60,338 nucleotides of DNA from CAZOIA01 sp964579675. GTDB taxonomy: Bacteria > Planctomycetota > Phycisphaerae > UBA1845 > PWPN01. This document shows positions 1-11,586 of this stretch, one piece after another. The position numbers were made by a program, and so were the translations under genes. The notes beneath the pieces were generated by a model that was not told the DNA's origin, did no database searches, and saw only the letters and a list, made by a program, of their open reading frames with translations. The stretch is taken from positions 1 to 60,338 of the forward strand of contig CAZOIA010000008.1 in NCBI GenBank assembly GCA_964579675.1. The letters are read 5' to 3'. How positions within the stretch are numbered: the stretch's first letter is position 1; the number at the start of each line of letters is the position of its first letter.

Positions 1-436
1 CGGTCAGCCGCGGATTCAATACGCGGTGAACACTCTGCTCGCTCAGCAGACGCGTCTGCCAGTATTCCCGCTCGCCGCTGTCAATCGTCTGTTCGAACTT
101 CAGCAGTCGCTTTCGCATGAGCAGCAATGCCAACACGAACCGGAACTGCTGTTTCATCTCCGACTCCTCGTCCTCCAGGCGGAGGAAAAGGTGGGTCAGC
201 ATCTCCTTGTCAATCGCGACCGCGGTCTGCTTCTGCTCGCGGACCGGAACATGTCCCCGCCAATAGCAGAAGCAGCCCTTGGGCGGCCCCGTCCATGCCT
301 CAACCGCATAGTCGCGACGTTCAATGCCCTCGGAGGTCTCGAACAATGCCGCAAAGTAGGGTTCGCCCTCGGCAAACGTTCGGTCCGTCACCGCACACTT
401 CCCGGTGCTCTTGGAGATTTCCCAATCGCCGGCCAT
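1..436 (-). CDS. Planctomycete-type conserved hypothetical protein, 3' end cut by window edge
   Basis: Reading the minus strand from ATG at 436 gives 145 open codons that run off the left edge. The protein begins MAGDWEISKSTGKCAVTDR and carries the segment EAWTGPPKGCFCYW near residues 47-60, then a basic and helical part with LALLLMRKRLLKFEQT and ends here at SVHRVLNPRLT. I recall this pattern from small (about 160-170 aa) planctomycete proteins of unknown function with an early Cys motif and a GPP/F.W core; the name of the family is not known to me. An in-frame TAA directly before the ATG fixes the start. Function cannot be inferred. Confidence 0.8.
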   Translation of the reverse strand, partial: MAGDWEISKSTGKCAVTDRTFAEGEPYFAALFETSEGIERRDYAVEAWTGPPKGCFCYWRGHVPVREQKQTAVAIDKEMLTHLFLRLEDEESEMKQQFRFVLALLLMRKRLLKFEQTIDSGEREYWQTRLLSEQSVHRVLNPRLT

Positions 437-605
437 TAACCACCATTGCAGAGCAAGACATTGAATCCCGCTGAGGATGATTACCGATTTCAGGGCGTCC
501 CGCCGGGCAGCTCCGGGGTCAGGGCGATGCTCCGTCGGACAAGGTGTACGGGTGCGAAATCAAGGATCCGCCTTAGTGTGCCATCAACTATGAATTCGCG
601 GGTTC

Positions 606-688
606 GTGTGCCACCGCTCTGCGAGCACTGGTCCATGATGTCGGTCCACCCGGTGAGACTTGGCACTGCTCAGAGAGCAGTGGCACAC
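606..688. repeat. Pair of inverted REP-like sequences (REPIN-like)
   Basis: Two similar units of about 26 bp stand in opposite orientation about 30 bp apart: GTGTGCCACCGCTCTGCGAG at 606-625 on plus, and on the minus strand of 661-688 GTGTGCCACTGCTCTCTGAG. Each is itself weakly palindromic (GCTC..GAGC). They lie in the 478-bp gap between the left-edge gene and the next gene; I see no coding sequence in the remainder of the gap (437-862). Confidence 0.5.
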
Positions 689-862
689 ACCGACCGATGC
701 CCAAACCGCCAAGCCACCGTTGACGATACACCAACAGGAGTGGGAAAGCGGCCCCTGCCCGCCCCTTTCTCACTTTCGCACCTTCTCACCTGCGCACTTC
801 TCGTCCCTTATCCTTTCGGACGTCCGGCCCGCAGACGGGCCGGTACCCTCGGAATGGGTCTG

Positions 863-908
863 CTGAACGCTTGGCCGGGCCGGTTTGCAGGCCGGCGGCT
901 GCGTTCAG
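863..908 (-). terminator. Hairpin downstream of the 915-2834 membrane protein gene
   Basis: CTGAACGC (863-870) pairs with GCGTTCAG (901-908), and a GC-rich inner stem (GCC.GGCC with GGCC.GGC) lies between them. It begins 7 bp after the stop codon of the upstream minus-strand gene. There is no clear T-run, so it could be a factor-dependent or stabilising 3' structure rather than a classical terminator. Confidence 0.45.
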
Positions 909-914
909 GACTTG

Positions 915-2834
915 TCATCCCCCCGGGCTGCCGCGGGACTCGTCGGAAGCGGGTGGCTCCTGCGACTTCTGCTCGGTCTCGGGCGGTGGCTCTTCCGGAG
1001 CGGGTTCTTTCGCCGGCGGCTCTTCCGGCAACGGGGGCTCGCCTGGCGGAGGCTCGGATATCGCGGCCGGGGCCTCGGGAGCCGGCGGAAGCTCTTCTTC
1101 TTCCGGCCGTTCCTCTTCCTCGTCCTCTTCCAGGTACACGTCCTCCATGTCCGTCGCATCGACCTTGTGCCGCAGCAGGTAGTAGATGATCGTCGAACCC
1201 GAGAAGAAGAACGACACCAGCAGCGCATACAGCAACGTCACGAGGAGCAGCACCCAGATGCCGATCAGGAAGGCGGCAGCGGTGTCCCCCCAGCTTTCCG
1301 CGCCGAACGGTGGCGCCACGACCCGGAGACCCTCGAACGCTGGATGGGGCCAGAGTGCATCTATCTTCTGCCCGCCGGCCAGGCCCGTCCCCGGGCGGTA
1401 CATGCGAAAGACCCCCATCCCAATGGCCAGGAAGAACCGCGTTGCCTTCAATAGAACCAGCACGAAGAACCGGGCGAACAGGTAGCACAACGCGCCATAG
1501 ACCGTGGCCACCGCCGCGTAGAAACCCGCCCGCCACGGCCTGGAGTAGATGTAGCTGTAGCTTCGGGACATCGCATCGAAGCTGTCGGACCCCTCCACCG
1601 CAATGGTCGGCCACATGAGCCCCATTCCCGCGACCGCTCCGACCGCCACCAGGGCCATCACGAACCCGCCGAGAAGGGCCACGCCCATGCCCACCCCGCC
1701 GACGATATCCCCGAAGTACGGTATCGCCATCACCAACCCGCCGACGAAAATGCAGGCGCCGATCACGATAATCAGCCCGACCGGCAATAGCGGTGCGGTC
1801 AGAAAGCCGAGGAACTTCTGCCGCGCGAAACTCAATGCCGCTTTCGGCGAGATCCGCTCGTCGCGGGCGACGTTCAGTGCGGCAATCCGGCAAATCGCCC
1901 CTCCGAACAACGACCAGATCGCCAGCGAAACCAGCAGGAACGGGACGGCAAAGAGCCAATGCTCCAGCACCAGCCACTGTACACCCCGCAGCATCAACAC
2001 GATGCACGAGAGCACCCCAATGCCGCCGGGGCCGGTCCTGACTGACTCATAACGAAGCGCCGTCGGCGATGACGACCCCGCCGACTTCTCGGCAGCTTCA
2101 AGAAAGCCGGAGAGCACGTTGTCTTGTTCCGAAAGGAGTGCGCGCATTTGACCACCGACGTCCTCCAGCGACTTCTGGGAAGGGGCGGACGAAGTCCGCG
2201 CACTGACGACCTCGCTGATCTTGCCCGCGACGTTCAGGCCCCGGGCGGCTTCAATCAGTTGACGAACCACCCCGGTCTCAAACGAAAGGAAGCTGGCGAA
2301 TACGCCGCGTGGCTTCAGTCCCTCGATTTCCACCTTTATCTTGCCGTGCTGGCGGGCGAGCTCGGCGATCGCGGCCCTGCGGTCGCGCCCGCTGGCCGCA
2401 TCCTCCTCACCCTTGCCCTTGGTAAGGTCTTCGACAGCCTTGGCATGGACCTCCTTGCGCTTGTCCAGGGCTTCGGCTACGGCGCCATCCGGGTCCTGGT
2501 CGAGCTTTCGCGCGGGATCGCCCGGGGGCTCGGCTTCCATGGCCAAGTAGGCTTGCGTCAATCGTTCGGGATACGATGCCTTTACGCTCTTGCGCCAGGT
2601 TTCGACATCCGGCACCTGCCAGAAGGCATTGACCTCGCCATCGACCGGCCGACACTCGGAACAAGTCCAGACCGCGTCCAGGATCCAGCCCCACAACGCC
2701 ATCAGCACCAGACCCGCCAGCGCCAGGCCGAGCTTGCTGGGGTGAATCGCCATCCGGAATGTCCGGAAGATCTGGGTGAAGGAAAAGCACTCCGACCAGT
2801 TGATCCGTCGAAGCTCGGTAGGTTGCTCCGCCAT
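915..2834 (-). CDS. Multi-pass membrane protein with acidic proline-rich tail, function unknown
   Basis: 639 aa. A short N-terminal cytosolic part is followed by a transmembrane helix at about residues 33-55 (LGLALAGLVLMALWGWILDA), a polar region of about 200 residues with charged helices, then a membrane block from about 265 to 545 with six or so hydrophobic segments. The last 80 or so residues are a tail of Glu and Pro (blocks such as EEDEEEERPEEEELPP and PAKEPAPEEPPPET). The architecture resembles integral membrane proteins that I recall as conserved in Planctomycetota, but I cannot name a family or function. Stands alone on the minus strand with a hairpin after the stop. Confidence 0.8.
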   Translation of the reverse strand: MAEQPTELRRINWSECFSFTQIFRTFRMAIHPSKLGLALAGLVLMALWGWILDAVWTCSECRPVDGEVNAFWQVPDVETWRKSVKASYPERLTQAYLAMEAEPPGDPARKLDQDPDGAVAEALDKRKEVHAKAVEDLTKGKGEEDAASGRDRRAAIAELARQHGKIKVEIEGLKPRGVFASFLSFETGVVRQLIEAARGLNVAGKISEVVSARTSSAPSQKSLEDVGGQMRALLSEQDNVLSGFLEAAEKSAGSSSPTALRYESVRTGPGGIGVLSCIVLMLRGVQWLVLEHWLFAVPFLLVSLAIWSLFGGAICRIAALNVARDERISPKAALSFARQKFLGFLTAPLLPVGLIIVIGACIFVGGLVMAIPYFGDIVGGVGMGVALLGGFVMALVAVGAVAGMGLMWPTIAVEGSDSFDAMSRSYSYIYSRPWRAGFYAAVATVYGALCYLFARFFVLVLLKATRFFLAIGMGVFRMYRPGTGLAGGQKIDALWPHPAFEGLRVVAPPFGAESWGDTAAAFLIGIWVLLLVTLLYALLVSFFFSGSTIIYYLLRHKVDATDMEDVYLEEDEEEERPEEEELPPAPEAPAAISEPPPGEPPLPEEPPAKEPAPEEPPPETEQKSQEPPASDESRGSPGG

Positions 2835-3096
2835 TGATCAGTCCTCCAGTCTTGAGTAACGAAGATGTGGTCGCCGTCATGGGCCAGGAAACGGACTGCC
2901 GGGCCCGGGCTTCCCTCCGTCTGCAGGGCGAGCCAGAACCGCCGGCATCCGTGCGCCACGCAGCGCACGTATGACCGCGCCAATCTGCCGGGCAATATTA
3001 TAAGTCCGACGCGGCCCTCGGCAACACCCGCCCCGACCGCCCTCGAACCGCCTATACCTCCGGCTCCCGGGAACCCGGGCACCCCGGCAGGCGGCA

Positions 3097-3312
3097 TCAT
3101 CCGTCTTCAGCCGGCTCGTCCGACTCCCCGGGCTCCTCCCGGTCGGGCCGGCTGAGTTCAGGCCACTCTTCGCTGATGCGATACTCTTCGTTGAGCCAGC
3201 GGCCCAGGTCGATCTGCTGGCAGCGCTGGCTGCAGAAGGGGCGGTAAGGCACCTCCCTCAAGGAGCCATAAGGCACATTCCGCCTGCAGATTGGACATTC
3301 GAGCGTGGGCAT
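3097..3312 (-). CDS. yacG: YacG-like zinc-binding protein (DNA gyrase inhibitor family)
   Basis: 71 aa. The pattern is CPICRR near the N-terminus and FCSQRCQQIDLGRWLNEEY in the middle, that is a Cys4 zinc site (CxxC and CxxxC) followed by the D-L-x-x-W-x-x-E-x-Y motif that defines the YacG family. In Escherichia coli YacG binds GyrB and inhibits gyrase; whether that holds here is unknown. It is the last gene of the chaperone block, 77 bp after the FmdB-type gene on the same strand, and has an acidic C-terminal tail. Length is normal for the family (60-75 aa). Confidence 0.9.
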   Translation of the reverse strand: MPTLECPICRRNVPYGSLREVPYRPFCSQRCQQIDLGRWLNEEYRISEEWPELSRPDREEPGESDEPAEDG

Positions 3313-3389
3313 GGCTCGCTTGAGTGCCCGGGCCGCCAGACGAGCCAGCTCCGTCCCACGTCAACGCGCCGGACCGCCGGCCCGGAGTA

Positions 3390-3698
3390 TCATTCCTTCA
3401 ATTGCTTGCCGGCCGGTCCGGGCTCTACCTTGGCCCTGTTGGATTCCGAAGATTTGTCCTTGTGATCACCGGATGATGACTCAGCCTCCGCCTTGGCCGC
3501 CTTCTTGTAGCTCTCGCTACGATGATCCGTCTCGTAGAAGCCCGATCCTTTGAAGATGATCCCCGCCCCGGCACCGATCAGGCGTTGGGCAGTGCGGCGA
3601 CCGCAGGCCGGACACCTTTTCTGAGGCTTGGCGGTAATCGACTGGAACAGCTCGAACTTGTGGCCACACGAAGTGCACTGATAATCATAAGTGGGCAT
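3390..3698 (-). CDS. FmdB-family zinc ribbon protein
   Basis: 102 aa. Opens MPTYDYQCTSCGHKFELFQ and continues RCPACGRRTAQRLIG with a GIIFKGSGFY segment, the typical FmdB (CxxC_CxxC_SSSS) regulatory zinc ribbon: two CxxC knuckles and a Gly-rich FKGSGFY strand. The C-terminal 40 residues are a charged low-complexity tail rich in Ser, Lys and Glu. Exact role of the family is unclear; members are often small putative regulatory proteins. It lies 48 bp after grpE in the same orientation and is probably co-transcribed with the chaperone genes. Confidence 0.88.
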   Translation of the reverse strand: MPTYDYQCTSCGHKFELFQSITAKPQKRCPACGRRTAQRLIGAGAGIIFKGSGFYETDHRSESYKKAAKAEAESSSGDHKDKSSESNRAKVEPGPAGKQLKE

Positions 3699-3746
3699 AA
3701 GACACTCTGATCTCCCGACAAAAACATCCGGTTGGATCGACAGCGA

Positions 3747-4415
3747 TCAGCTCCCGCCTTCGCCGTCCGGCTTCTCGGAGGCCGCCCGGCGAGCCTCTCC
3801 CTCTTGCCTGGTATCCTCATCACTGTCCGGCGGCTTGGACACGACCACGCGAGCCGGACGAAGAACACGATCGCCGAGCCGATAACCCTTCACAACTTCC
3901 TCGAGCACCGTGGGTTCCCCATGCTCGTCGGAGGGTCGCTGCATCATCGCCTCGTGCACCGCCGGGTCGAACGGTTGGCCCTCCGACTCGATGCGCGACA
4001 CGTTGAAGTCGCCCAAGACCTTGAGGAAGTTCTCCAGCGTCAACTTGACACCACCGACAACCGCCTCGACGCCGCTGCCTTGCTCCGATCCGGAAGCGAT
4101 TACCCGCTCGATGTCGTCGAGGATCGGCAGCAGCTTCTGAACAAGGCCGGCGTTGGCGTACCTGAGGACCTCGGCCCGGTCTTTCTCCGTCCGGCGCTGA
4201 TAGTTTGCCAGGTCGGCCTTGGCGCGGAGGAACTTCTCCTTCCATTCCTCAGCTTCAGTTCGCGATTCACCCGGCGCTGCAGGGGTCTGGGCCTGCGGTG
4301 ACTCCCCGGCCGGTTCCGCCTCGGATGCCGCCTGTTTCGCGGGAGCGGACTCGCCCCCGTACTCAGCGACGTCTTCCTCGGTAGGTAACACGATCTTCTT
4401 CCTCTTGCCGCTCAT
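3747..4415 (-). CDS. grpE: GrpE nucleotide exchange factor of DnaK
   Basis: 222 aa. An acidic, Ala/Pro-rich N-terminal region (to about residue 55) precedes a long helix (EWKEKFLRAKADLANYQRR) and the beta domain with LGDFNVSRIESEGQPFDP, HEAMMQ and V.EVVKGYRLGDRVLRPARV, all hallmarks of GrpE. It drives ADP release from DnaK in the cytosol. It starts 10 bp after dnaJ, so the two are translationally close, while dnaK itself is not in the window. The C-terminal extension past the VVVSKP strand is polar and short. Confidence 0.96.
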   Translation of the reverse strand: MSGKRKKIVLPTEEDVAEYGGESAPAKQAASEAEPAGESPQAQTPAAPGESRTEAEEWKEKFLRAKADLANYQRRTEKDRAEVLRYANAGLVQKLLPILDDIERVIASGSEQGSGVEAVVGGVKLTLENFLKVLGDFNVSRIESEGQPFDPAVHEAMMQRPSDEHGEPTVLEEVVKGYRLGDRVLRPARVVVSKPPDSDEDTRQEGEARRAASEKPDGEGGS

Positions 4416-4425
4416 CGCTTAGCGT

Positions 4426-5583
4426 CTATCCCTCGTCCTCCCCGGCGTTGTCCGAAGGCGAGCCGGAGAAAAACTCCGCCAGCTTCTCGAAGAATCCTTT
4501 CGATTCCGGCAGCACGTGCTCGTCCTCACTGGCGGCATACTCGCGAAGCAGTTCCTCCTGCTTCTTGTTCAGTTTCCTGGGTATCTCCACCCAGACCTGC
4601 ACGATTTCGTCGCCCCGCCGCCTCGACCGCAACCCCGGCAGACCCTTGCCCGCCAGGCGAAACATCTGCCCGTGCTGCGTACCCGGCGGAATGGTGCACT
4701 CGATTCGACCGGTCAGCGAGGGGACCTGCACCTTTGCCCCCAACGCCGCCTGGGCAAAGCTGATCGGCACGCGGCAAAGGAGATCCTGACCGTGGCGCTC
4801 GAAGAAGGGGTGCGGTTTGACGCGAACGTAGACGTGCAGATCGCCCCTGGCTCCGCCGCTGTCGCTGGGCTCACCTTCGCCCGCCACGCGGACGCCCTGC
4901 CCGTCACCGATCCCCCCGGGGATGTGCACACTCAGGATCCGGTGCTTTCGCTGCCGACCGGTACCCCGACAACGCGGGCAAGGCGACACGATGACCGACC
5001 CCTTGCCCCGGCATGCGGGACAGGTGGTGACCACCCGACCGAACAACGACCCGAAACCCGTGCTCTGCTCCACCTGTCCATACCCGCCACAGGTGGGGCA
5101 GTTGCGCTTCCTGGAGCCCGGCTCACTGCCGCTGCCGCTGCAGTGATCGCAGAGGTCGCGGCGGTCGAACTCGATGGTCTTCTCAACGCCGGCGGCGACC
5201 TCTTCGAGCGACAGCTCGACCTGCATCTCGAGATCAGTACCCCCTCGCCACGTCCGGCCGCCTCCGAAGATGCCGCCCCCGAAGATGTCGTTGAACATCG
5301 AGAAGATGTCCTCGACACCCATGCCCCCGAAGTCGTGCATTCCCGCCCCCTCGAGGCCGCGATGCCCGAACCGATCGTACCGCTGACGTTTCTCGGGATC
5401 GGAAAGGACTTCGTAAGCCTCGGCCGCCTCCTTGAACTTAGCTTCCGCGTCGGGGTCATCCTTGTTGCGGTCGGGGTGGTATTTCAGGGCGGCTTTGCGG
5501 TAGGCCTTCTTAATCTCCCCGGCCCCGGCGTCGCGTGAGACCTCGAGCACCTCGTAGTAATCGCGTTTGCTCGTCACCACCAT
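4426..5583 (-). CDS. dnaJ: Chaperone DnaJ (type I J-protein)
   Basis: 385 aa with the full type I layout: J domain at residues 8-72 containing YHPDRNKD (HPD motif that stimulates DnaK ATPase), a Gly/Phe-rich linker (IFGGGIFGGG), four zinc-binding CxxCxGxG-type repeats at about 145-210 (CDHCSGSG, CPTCGGYG, CPACRGKG, CPRCRGTG), then two C-terminal substrate-binding domains. All four cysteine pairs are intact. It sits 76 bp after groEL1 and 10 bp before grpE on the same strand, suggesting a single heat-shock transcript. dnaK is missing from the neighbourhood. Confidence 0.97.
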   Translation of the reverse strand: MVVTSKRDYYEVLEVSRDAGAGEIKKAYRKAALKYHPDRNKDDPDAEAKFKEAAEAYEVLSDPEKRQRYDRFGHRGLEGAGMHDFGGMGVEDIFSMFNDIFGGGIFGGGRTWRGGTDLEMQVELSLEEVAAGVEKTIEFDRRDLCDHCSGSGSEPGSRKRNCPTCGGYGQVEQSTGFGSLFGRVVTTCPACRGKGSVIVSPCPRCRGTGRQRKHRILSVHIPGGIGDGQGVRVAGEGEPSDSGGARGDLHVYVRVKPHPFFERHGQDLLCRVPISFAQAALGAKVQVPSLTGRIECTIPPGTQHGQMFRLAGKGLPGLRSRRRGDEIVQVWVEIPRKLNKKQEELLREYAASEDEHVLPESKGFFEKLAEFFSGSPSDNAGEDEG

Positions 5584-5659
5584 CTCACAACCACGTCGTC
5601 ATATGCTCCCTGCTCATCCATAACCGTGCACCGGCGTCGTCGCACCTGCCTCCTATACG

Positions 5660-7267
5660 TTATCGGACAGCTCCGGCGATCTCTTTCTTCTCGTCCTTCA
5701 GATCCGTCACCAGGACCTGCGTGGTGAGCATCAGACCCGCCACGCTGGCCGCGTTCTCCAGCGCGATCCGGGCGACCTTGGCCGGGTCGATGATCCCCGC
5801 CTTGAACATATCGACGAACTCCCCGTTGCGGGCGTCGTAACCGATCTTCCCGCCCCGGGCCAGGACCTCCGAGACGATCACCGCGCCGTCCTGACCGCAG
5901 TTATCCGCGATCTGCCTGGTCGGTGCCTCCAGGGCCCGAACCACGATATCGCAGCCGATCTTCTCCTCGCCCCGGGCCCGGTCGCGAGCCTTCTTGACCG
6001 CATCGATGGCCCGGAGGAAAACGACGCCCCCGCCCGGGACCACGCCTTCCTCCACCGCCGCTCGGGTCGCGTGGAAGGCGTCATCCACCAGGTCCTTGCG
6101 CTCCTTGACCGCAGCCTCGGTAGCCCCGCCCACCCGAATGATCGCCACGCCCCCGGTGAGCTTGGCCAGCCTTTCCTGCAGCTTCTCGCGATCGTAGTCG
6201 CTGGTGGTGGTCTCGATTCCCTGGCGAAGCTGATCGCACCGGGCCTTGATATCGCTCTTCTTGCCCGCGCCTTCAATGATGGTCGTCGAATCCTTGTCCA
6301 CCACGATCTTCTTCGCCCGACCAAGAGACGACGTCTCCACGTTTTCGAGCTTGATGCCCAGGTCCTCGCTGATCAACTGCCCGCTGGTCAGGACCGCGAT
6401 GTCGCCCAGCAGGGCCTTGCGGCGATCGCCGAAGCCCGGCGCCTTGACTGCGCAGACGTTCAACACGCCCCGCAGCTTGTTGACCACCAGTGCCGCCAGG
6501 GCCTCACCCTCAACGTCCTCGGCAATCACCAGGAGCGGTCTGGCGGCGCCGACCAGCTTCTCCAGAAGCGGAATCAGCTCGCGGACGTTCGAGATCTTCT
6601 TCTCGAAGATCAGGATGTAGGCGTCCTCCAGCACGCATTCCAGCGTACTGGGATCGGTCATGAAGTAAGGGGAGATGTAGCCCTTGTCGAACTGCATCCC
6701 CTCGACGAGCTCTTTCTCGGTTTCGAGGCTCTTGCCCTCTTCGATCTCGACGATGCCCTCGGTGCCAACCTCCTCCAGGGCTTCCGCCAGCAATCGCCCG
6801 ACCTCCTCGTCGCCGTTCGCGCTGATGGCGGCGACCTTGGCGATGTCGTCGCCTTTGACCTTCGTGGACTGCTCGGCAATGCTCGCCACGGCGGCCTGGA
6901 CGGCGGCATCGATCCCTCGTTTGAGGGCCATCGGATTGGCACCCGCCGTAACGTTCTTGAGCCCCTGGCGAAAGATCGCTTCCGCGAATACCGTCGCGGT
7001 GGTCGTGCCGTCGCCCGCATCGTCGCTGGTCTTGCTCGCGACCTCGTTGACCATCTTGGCGCCCATGTTCTCGAACGGTTCGGGCAACTCGATCTCCTTG
7101 CTCACCGTCACGCCGTCTTTCGTGACCCGAGGTGAGCCGAACGACTTGTGCAGGATCACGTTCCGCCCCGTTGGACCCATCGTCACCTTCACCGTCGCCG
7201 CCAGCTTCGACAGCCCTTCCAGCAGGTCCTGCCGGGCTGCGTCCTCAAACATCATCTGTTTGGCCAT
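5660..7267 (-). CDS. groEL: Chaperonin GroEL, copy 1 (no GGM tail)
   Basis: 535 aa. Contains GDGTTTATV with the catalytic Asp, the hinge and apical-domain segments (EGMQFDKGYISPYF, LLVIAEDVEGEALA) and VPGGGVVFLRAI. It is placed directly after groES with a 48-bp gap, so this is the partner expected to be co-expressed with the single groES. Unlike copy 2 it ends in a charged peptide (LKDEKKEIAGAVR) and lacks the Gly-Gly-Met repeat that normally lines the cavity floor. It starts MAKQMMFEDAARQDLLEGL, typical of the second GroEL type in organisms with several paralogues. Confidence 0.96.
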   Translation of the reverse strand: MAKQMMFEDAARQDLLEGLSKLAATVKVTMGPTGRNVILHKSFGSPRVTKDGVTVSKEIELPEPFENMGAKMVNEVASKTSDDAGDGTTTATVFAEAIFRQGLKNVTAGANPMALKRGIDAAVQAAVASIAEQSTKVKGDDIAKVAAISANGDEEVGRLLAEALEEVGTEGIVEIEEGKSLETEKELVEGMQFDKGYISPYFMTDPSTLECVLEDAYILIFEKKISNVRELIPLLEKLVGAARPLLVIAEDVEGEALAALVVNKLRGVLNVCAVKAPGFGDRRKALLGDIAVLTSGQLISEDLGIKLENVETSSLGRAKKIVVDKDSTTIIEGAGKKSDIKARCDQLRQGIETTTSDYDREKLQERLAKLTGGVAIIRVGGATEAAVKERKDLVDDAFHATRAAVEEGVVPGGGVVFLRAIDAVKKARDRARGEEKIGCDIVVRALEAPTRQIADNCGQDGAVIVSEVLARGGKIGYDARNGEFVDMFKAGIIDPAKVARIALENAASVAGLMLTTQVLVTDLKDEKKEIAGAVR

Positions 7268-7315
7268 ATCTGTTTGCTCCTCGCGTTATGCGATTGCAGC
7301 GTGCTCATCAATCGT

Positions 7316-7615
7316 TTACGACTCGATGATGGCCAGGACGTCGTTCTCTTTGAGAATGACGTACTTCTTGCCGTCGATCTCCACATCCGAGCCGGCGTAC
7401 TTCCCGTAGAAGATCTCGTCGCCGACCTTGACGCTCATCGTGCCGCGCTGGCCGCTGTCCAGCAGCCGGCCCGGGCCCGCCGCCAGCACTTTGGCCCGTT
7501 GCGGCTTCTCCCTTGCCGCATCGGGCAGCACGATGCCGCCCGCTGACTTCTCCTCCGCCTTGCACTGCTCGACCAGAATACGATCGTCCAAAGGCCTAAT
7601 CTTCATCTTGGCCAT
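7316..7615 (-). CDS. groES: Co-chaperonin GroES
   Basis: 99 aa, normal length. Reads MAKMKIRPLDDRILVEQCKA, has the mobile-loop region (EEKSAGGIVLPDAAREKPQ) with the conserved GGIVLP, and ends with the VILKENDVLAIIE strand. It caps GroEL rings. Only one groES is present for two groEL genes in the window. A purine-rich ribosome-binding site precedes the ATG (AGGAGATAGCC). Confidence 0.97.
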   Translation of the reverse strand: MAKMKIRPLDDRILVEQCKAEEKSAGGIVLPDAAREKPQRAKVLAAGPGRLLDSGQRGTMSVKVGDEIFYGKYAGSDVEIDGKKYVILKENDVLAIIES

Positions 7616-7663
7616 TACGGCTATCTCCTAAATCAAAGGAATCGTCAATAGGAACCATCGTCC

Positions 7664-8023
7664 TCAATCAGCCTGCTTCGGGCCGAAGCCCATCGGCTGT
7701 CGCCAGCCCTCCAGAAACATCCTGATTGCCGCCCGCCCCATGCTGAGCAGCACTGCCAACTCCCAGCACTCGCTCACCTGCCCGGCGAGCTGAGATGGTC
7801 TGACCTGCTTCCCCTTGGCTGAACGTATCCCCTGAAATGAGTGAGGGTCTGGGAGGTTATTCTCGACCTCCTCCAGCAGACCGCGGGCAAGATCTCGAAG
7901 CCACGGCTTCAAACTCGTGGTCGCCAGGTACGGTCCCAACCGCTCCAGGCAGATCGCGGCACCGTCCAACTGCACGAGCAGTTGGTGGAGACGCAGGGGG
8001 TCATACCGTCCAATGTCGGCCAT
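7664..8023 (-). CDS. Hypothetical protein between groEL2 and groES
   Basis: 119 aa, mostly helical, starting MADIGRYDPLRLHQLLVQLD, with a middle rich in Leu and Glu (ARGLLEEVENNLPDPHSF) and a C-terminal AVLLSMGRAAIRMFLEGWR helix. No family recognised. Its ATG overlaps the stop of the preceding 82-aa gene by one base (TGATG), so the two are translationally coupled. Location inside the chaperonin block hints at a role in chaperonin control or in folding of a client; that is inference only. Confidence 0.72.
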   Translation of the reverse strand: MADIGRYDPLRLHQLLVQLDGAAICLERLGPYLATTSLKPWLRDLARGLLEEVENNLPDPHSFQGIRSAKGKQVRPSQLAGQVSECWELAVLLSMGRAAIRMFLEGWRQPMGFGPKQAD

Positions 8024-8271
8024 CAGTTCCGCTCCGCAGTTGACTCCACCTCATCGACGAGCTCGACCGTCGGGCCATATCCCCCACCGAGGGTCATCGG
8101 TTCGAGGAAGCCTTTCGCCGCGAGATAGTCGAAACACCTCCTGGCTTGGGGCCCATCCAACTTCAACTCGTCCGCAACCGCGCCGGCGTTCAGGATCACG
8201 TGCAGCCCACCCTGCTGATAGGCTTCGTAGAACCTTTCCATGATGGCCTGTCGCGCTTCCTGATCAGTCAT
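8023..8271 (-). CDS. Small protein with winged-helix-like sequence, between chaperonin genes
   Basis: 82 aa. The pattern is an N-terminal helix (EARQAIMERFYEAYQQGG), then AGAVADELKLDGPQARRCFDYLAAKGFLEP, where AVADELKLD looks like a helix-turn-helix and the following YLAAKGFLEP like a recognition helix leading into a wing (GGGYGPTVELVDE). This matches small winged-helix DNA-binding proteins; I have no named family. It lies 9 bp after groEL2 and couples to the next gene. With no CIRCE element visible upstream, it is a candidate regulator of the operon, not shown. Confidence 0.7.
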   Translation of the reverse strand: MTDQEARQAIMERFYEAYQQGGLHVILNAGAVADELKLDGPQARRCFDYLAAKGFLEPMTLGGGYGPTVELVDEVESTAERN

Positions 8272-8280
8272 GGCAGTCTC

Positions 8281-9951
<1,671 letters not shown>

Positions 9952-10296
9952 GTCCTTAGATCTCCTTCAAGCCCATCTGCCCAGGCACCAGCGAGCAGGG
10001 CCACACTCTGCACTTTTTGACAGGGAATCTCCCCCGTCCGAAAACCCCTGTGCAATCGCAGTGCCAGAACGGCAGCCTCACCCTGGAAGGAACGCAAGCC
10101 TATGCCACAAAAGATGTTAGGCCACACAAGCCGCCGGCCGCCGGCCCCGCCGGCCCGTGCCACCCTGGCAGCCGCCCCCACCACCATGCCATACTGACAG
10201 GGGCGGGCAACCGGATCTGCAGCATGCTCCTTGTCGTCGTTACTTTCGTCGGCCCGACCAACCACTGGAAGAGCAGCTTCCTGTTTTTGCCGTTTT
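9952..10296. other. Intergenic region upstream of groEL2, no gene
   Basis: 345 bp between groEL2 and accA, both minus strand. I looked for a CIRCE inverted repeat (TTAGCACTC with GAGTGCTAA) and for a tRNA or small coding frame and found none. It holds the ribosome-binding site of groEL2 (complement of 9958-9968) and a GC-rich stretch with CCGGC repeats at about 10130-10160. The promoter must lie here, but no hexamer pair is convincing. Confidence 0.5.
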
Positions 10297-11493
<1,197 letters not shown>

Positions 11494-11521
11494 AGCGTAC
11501 CAGTTAGGCCCGACGAAGCAA
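11494..11521 (-). promoter_or_regulatory. Candidate promoter of accA
   Basis: On the minus strand TTGCTT (11516-11521) and TACGCT (11494-11499) are separated by 16 bp. The ATG at 11487 lies 6 bp after the -10 box, which would make a leaderless transcript, and no ribosome-binding site is visible. Hexamer matches are modest. Confidence 0.3.
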
Positions 11522-11586
11522 GGAGGATTTGACGCCTCCGCCGGCCGGCGGCTAAAGTACGGCCAGTTGGAGGCTGCTGCGAGGTC

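Noticed and set aside
9952..10296. CIRCE element upstream of groEL2
   Set aside because: No inverted repeat close to TTAGCACTC-N9-GAGTGCTAA was found on either strand.
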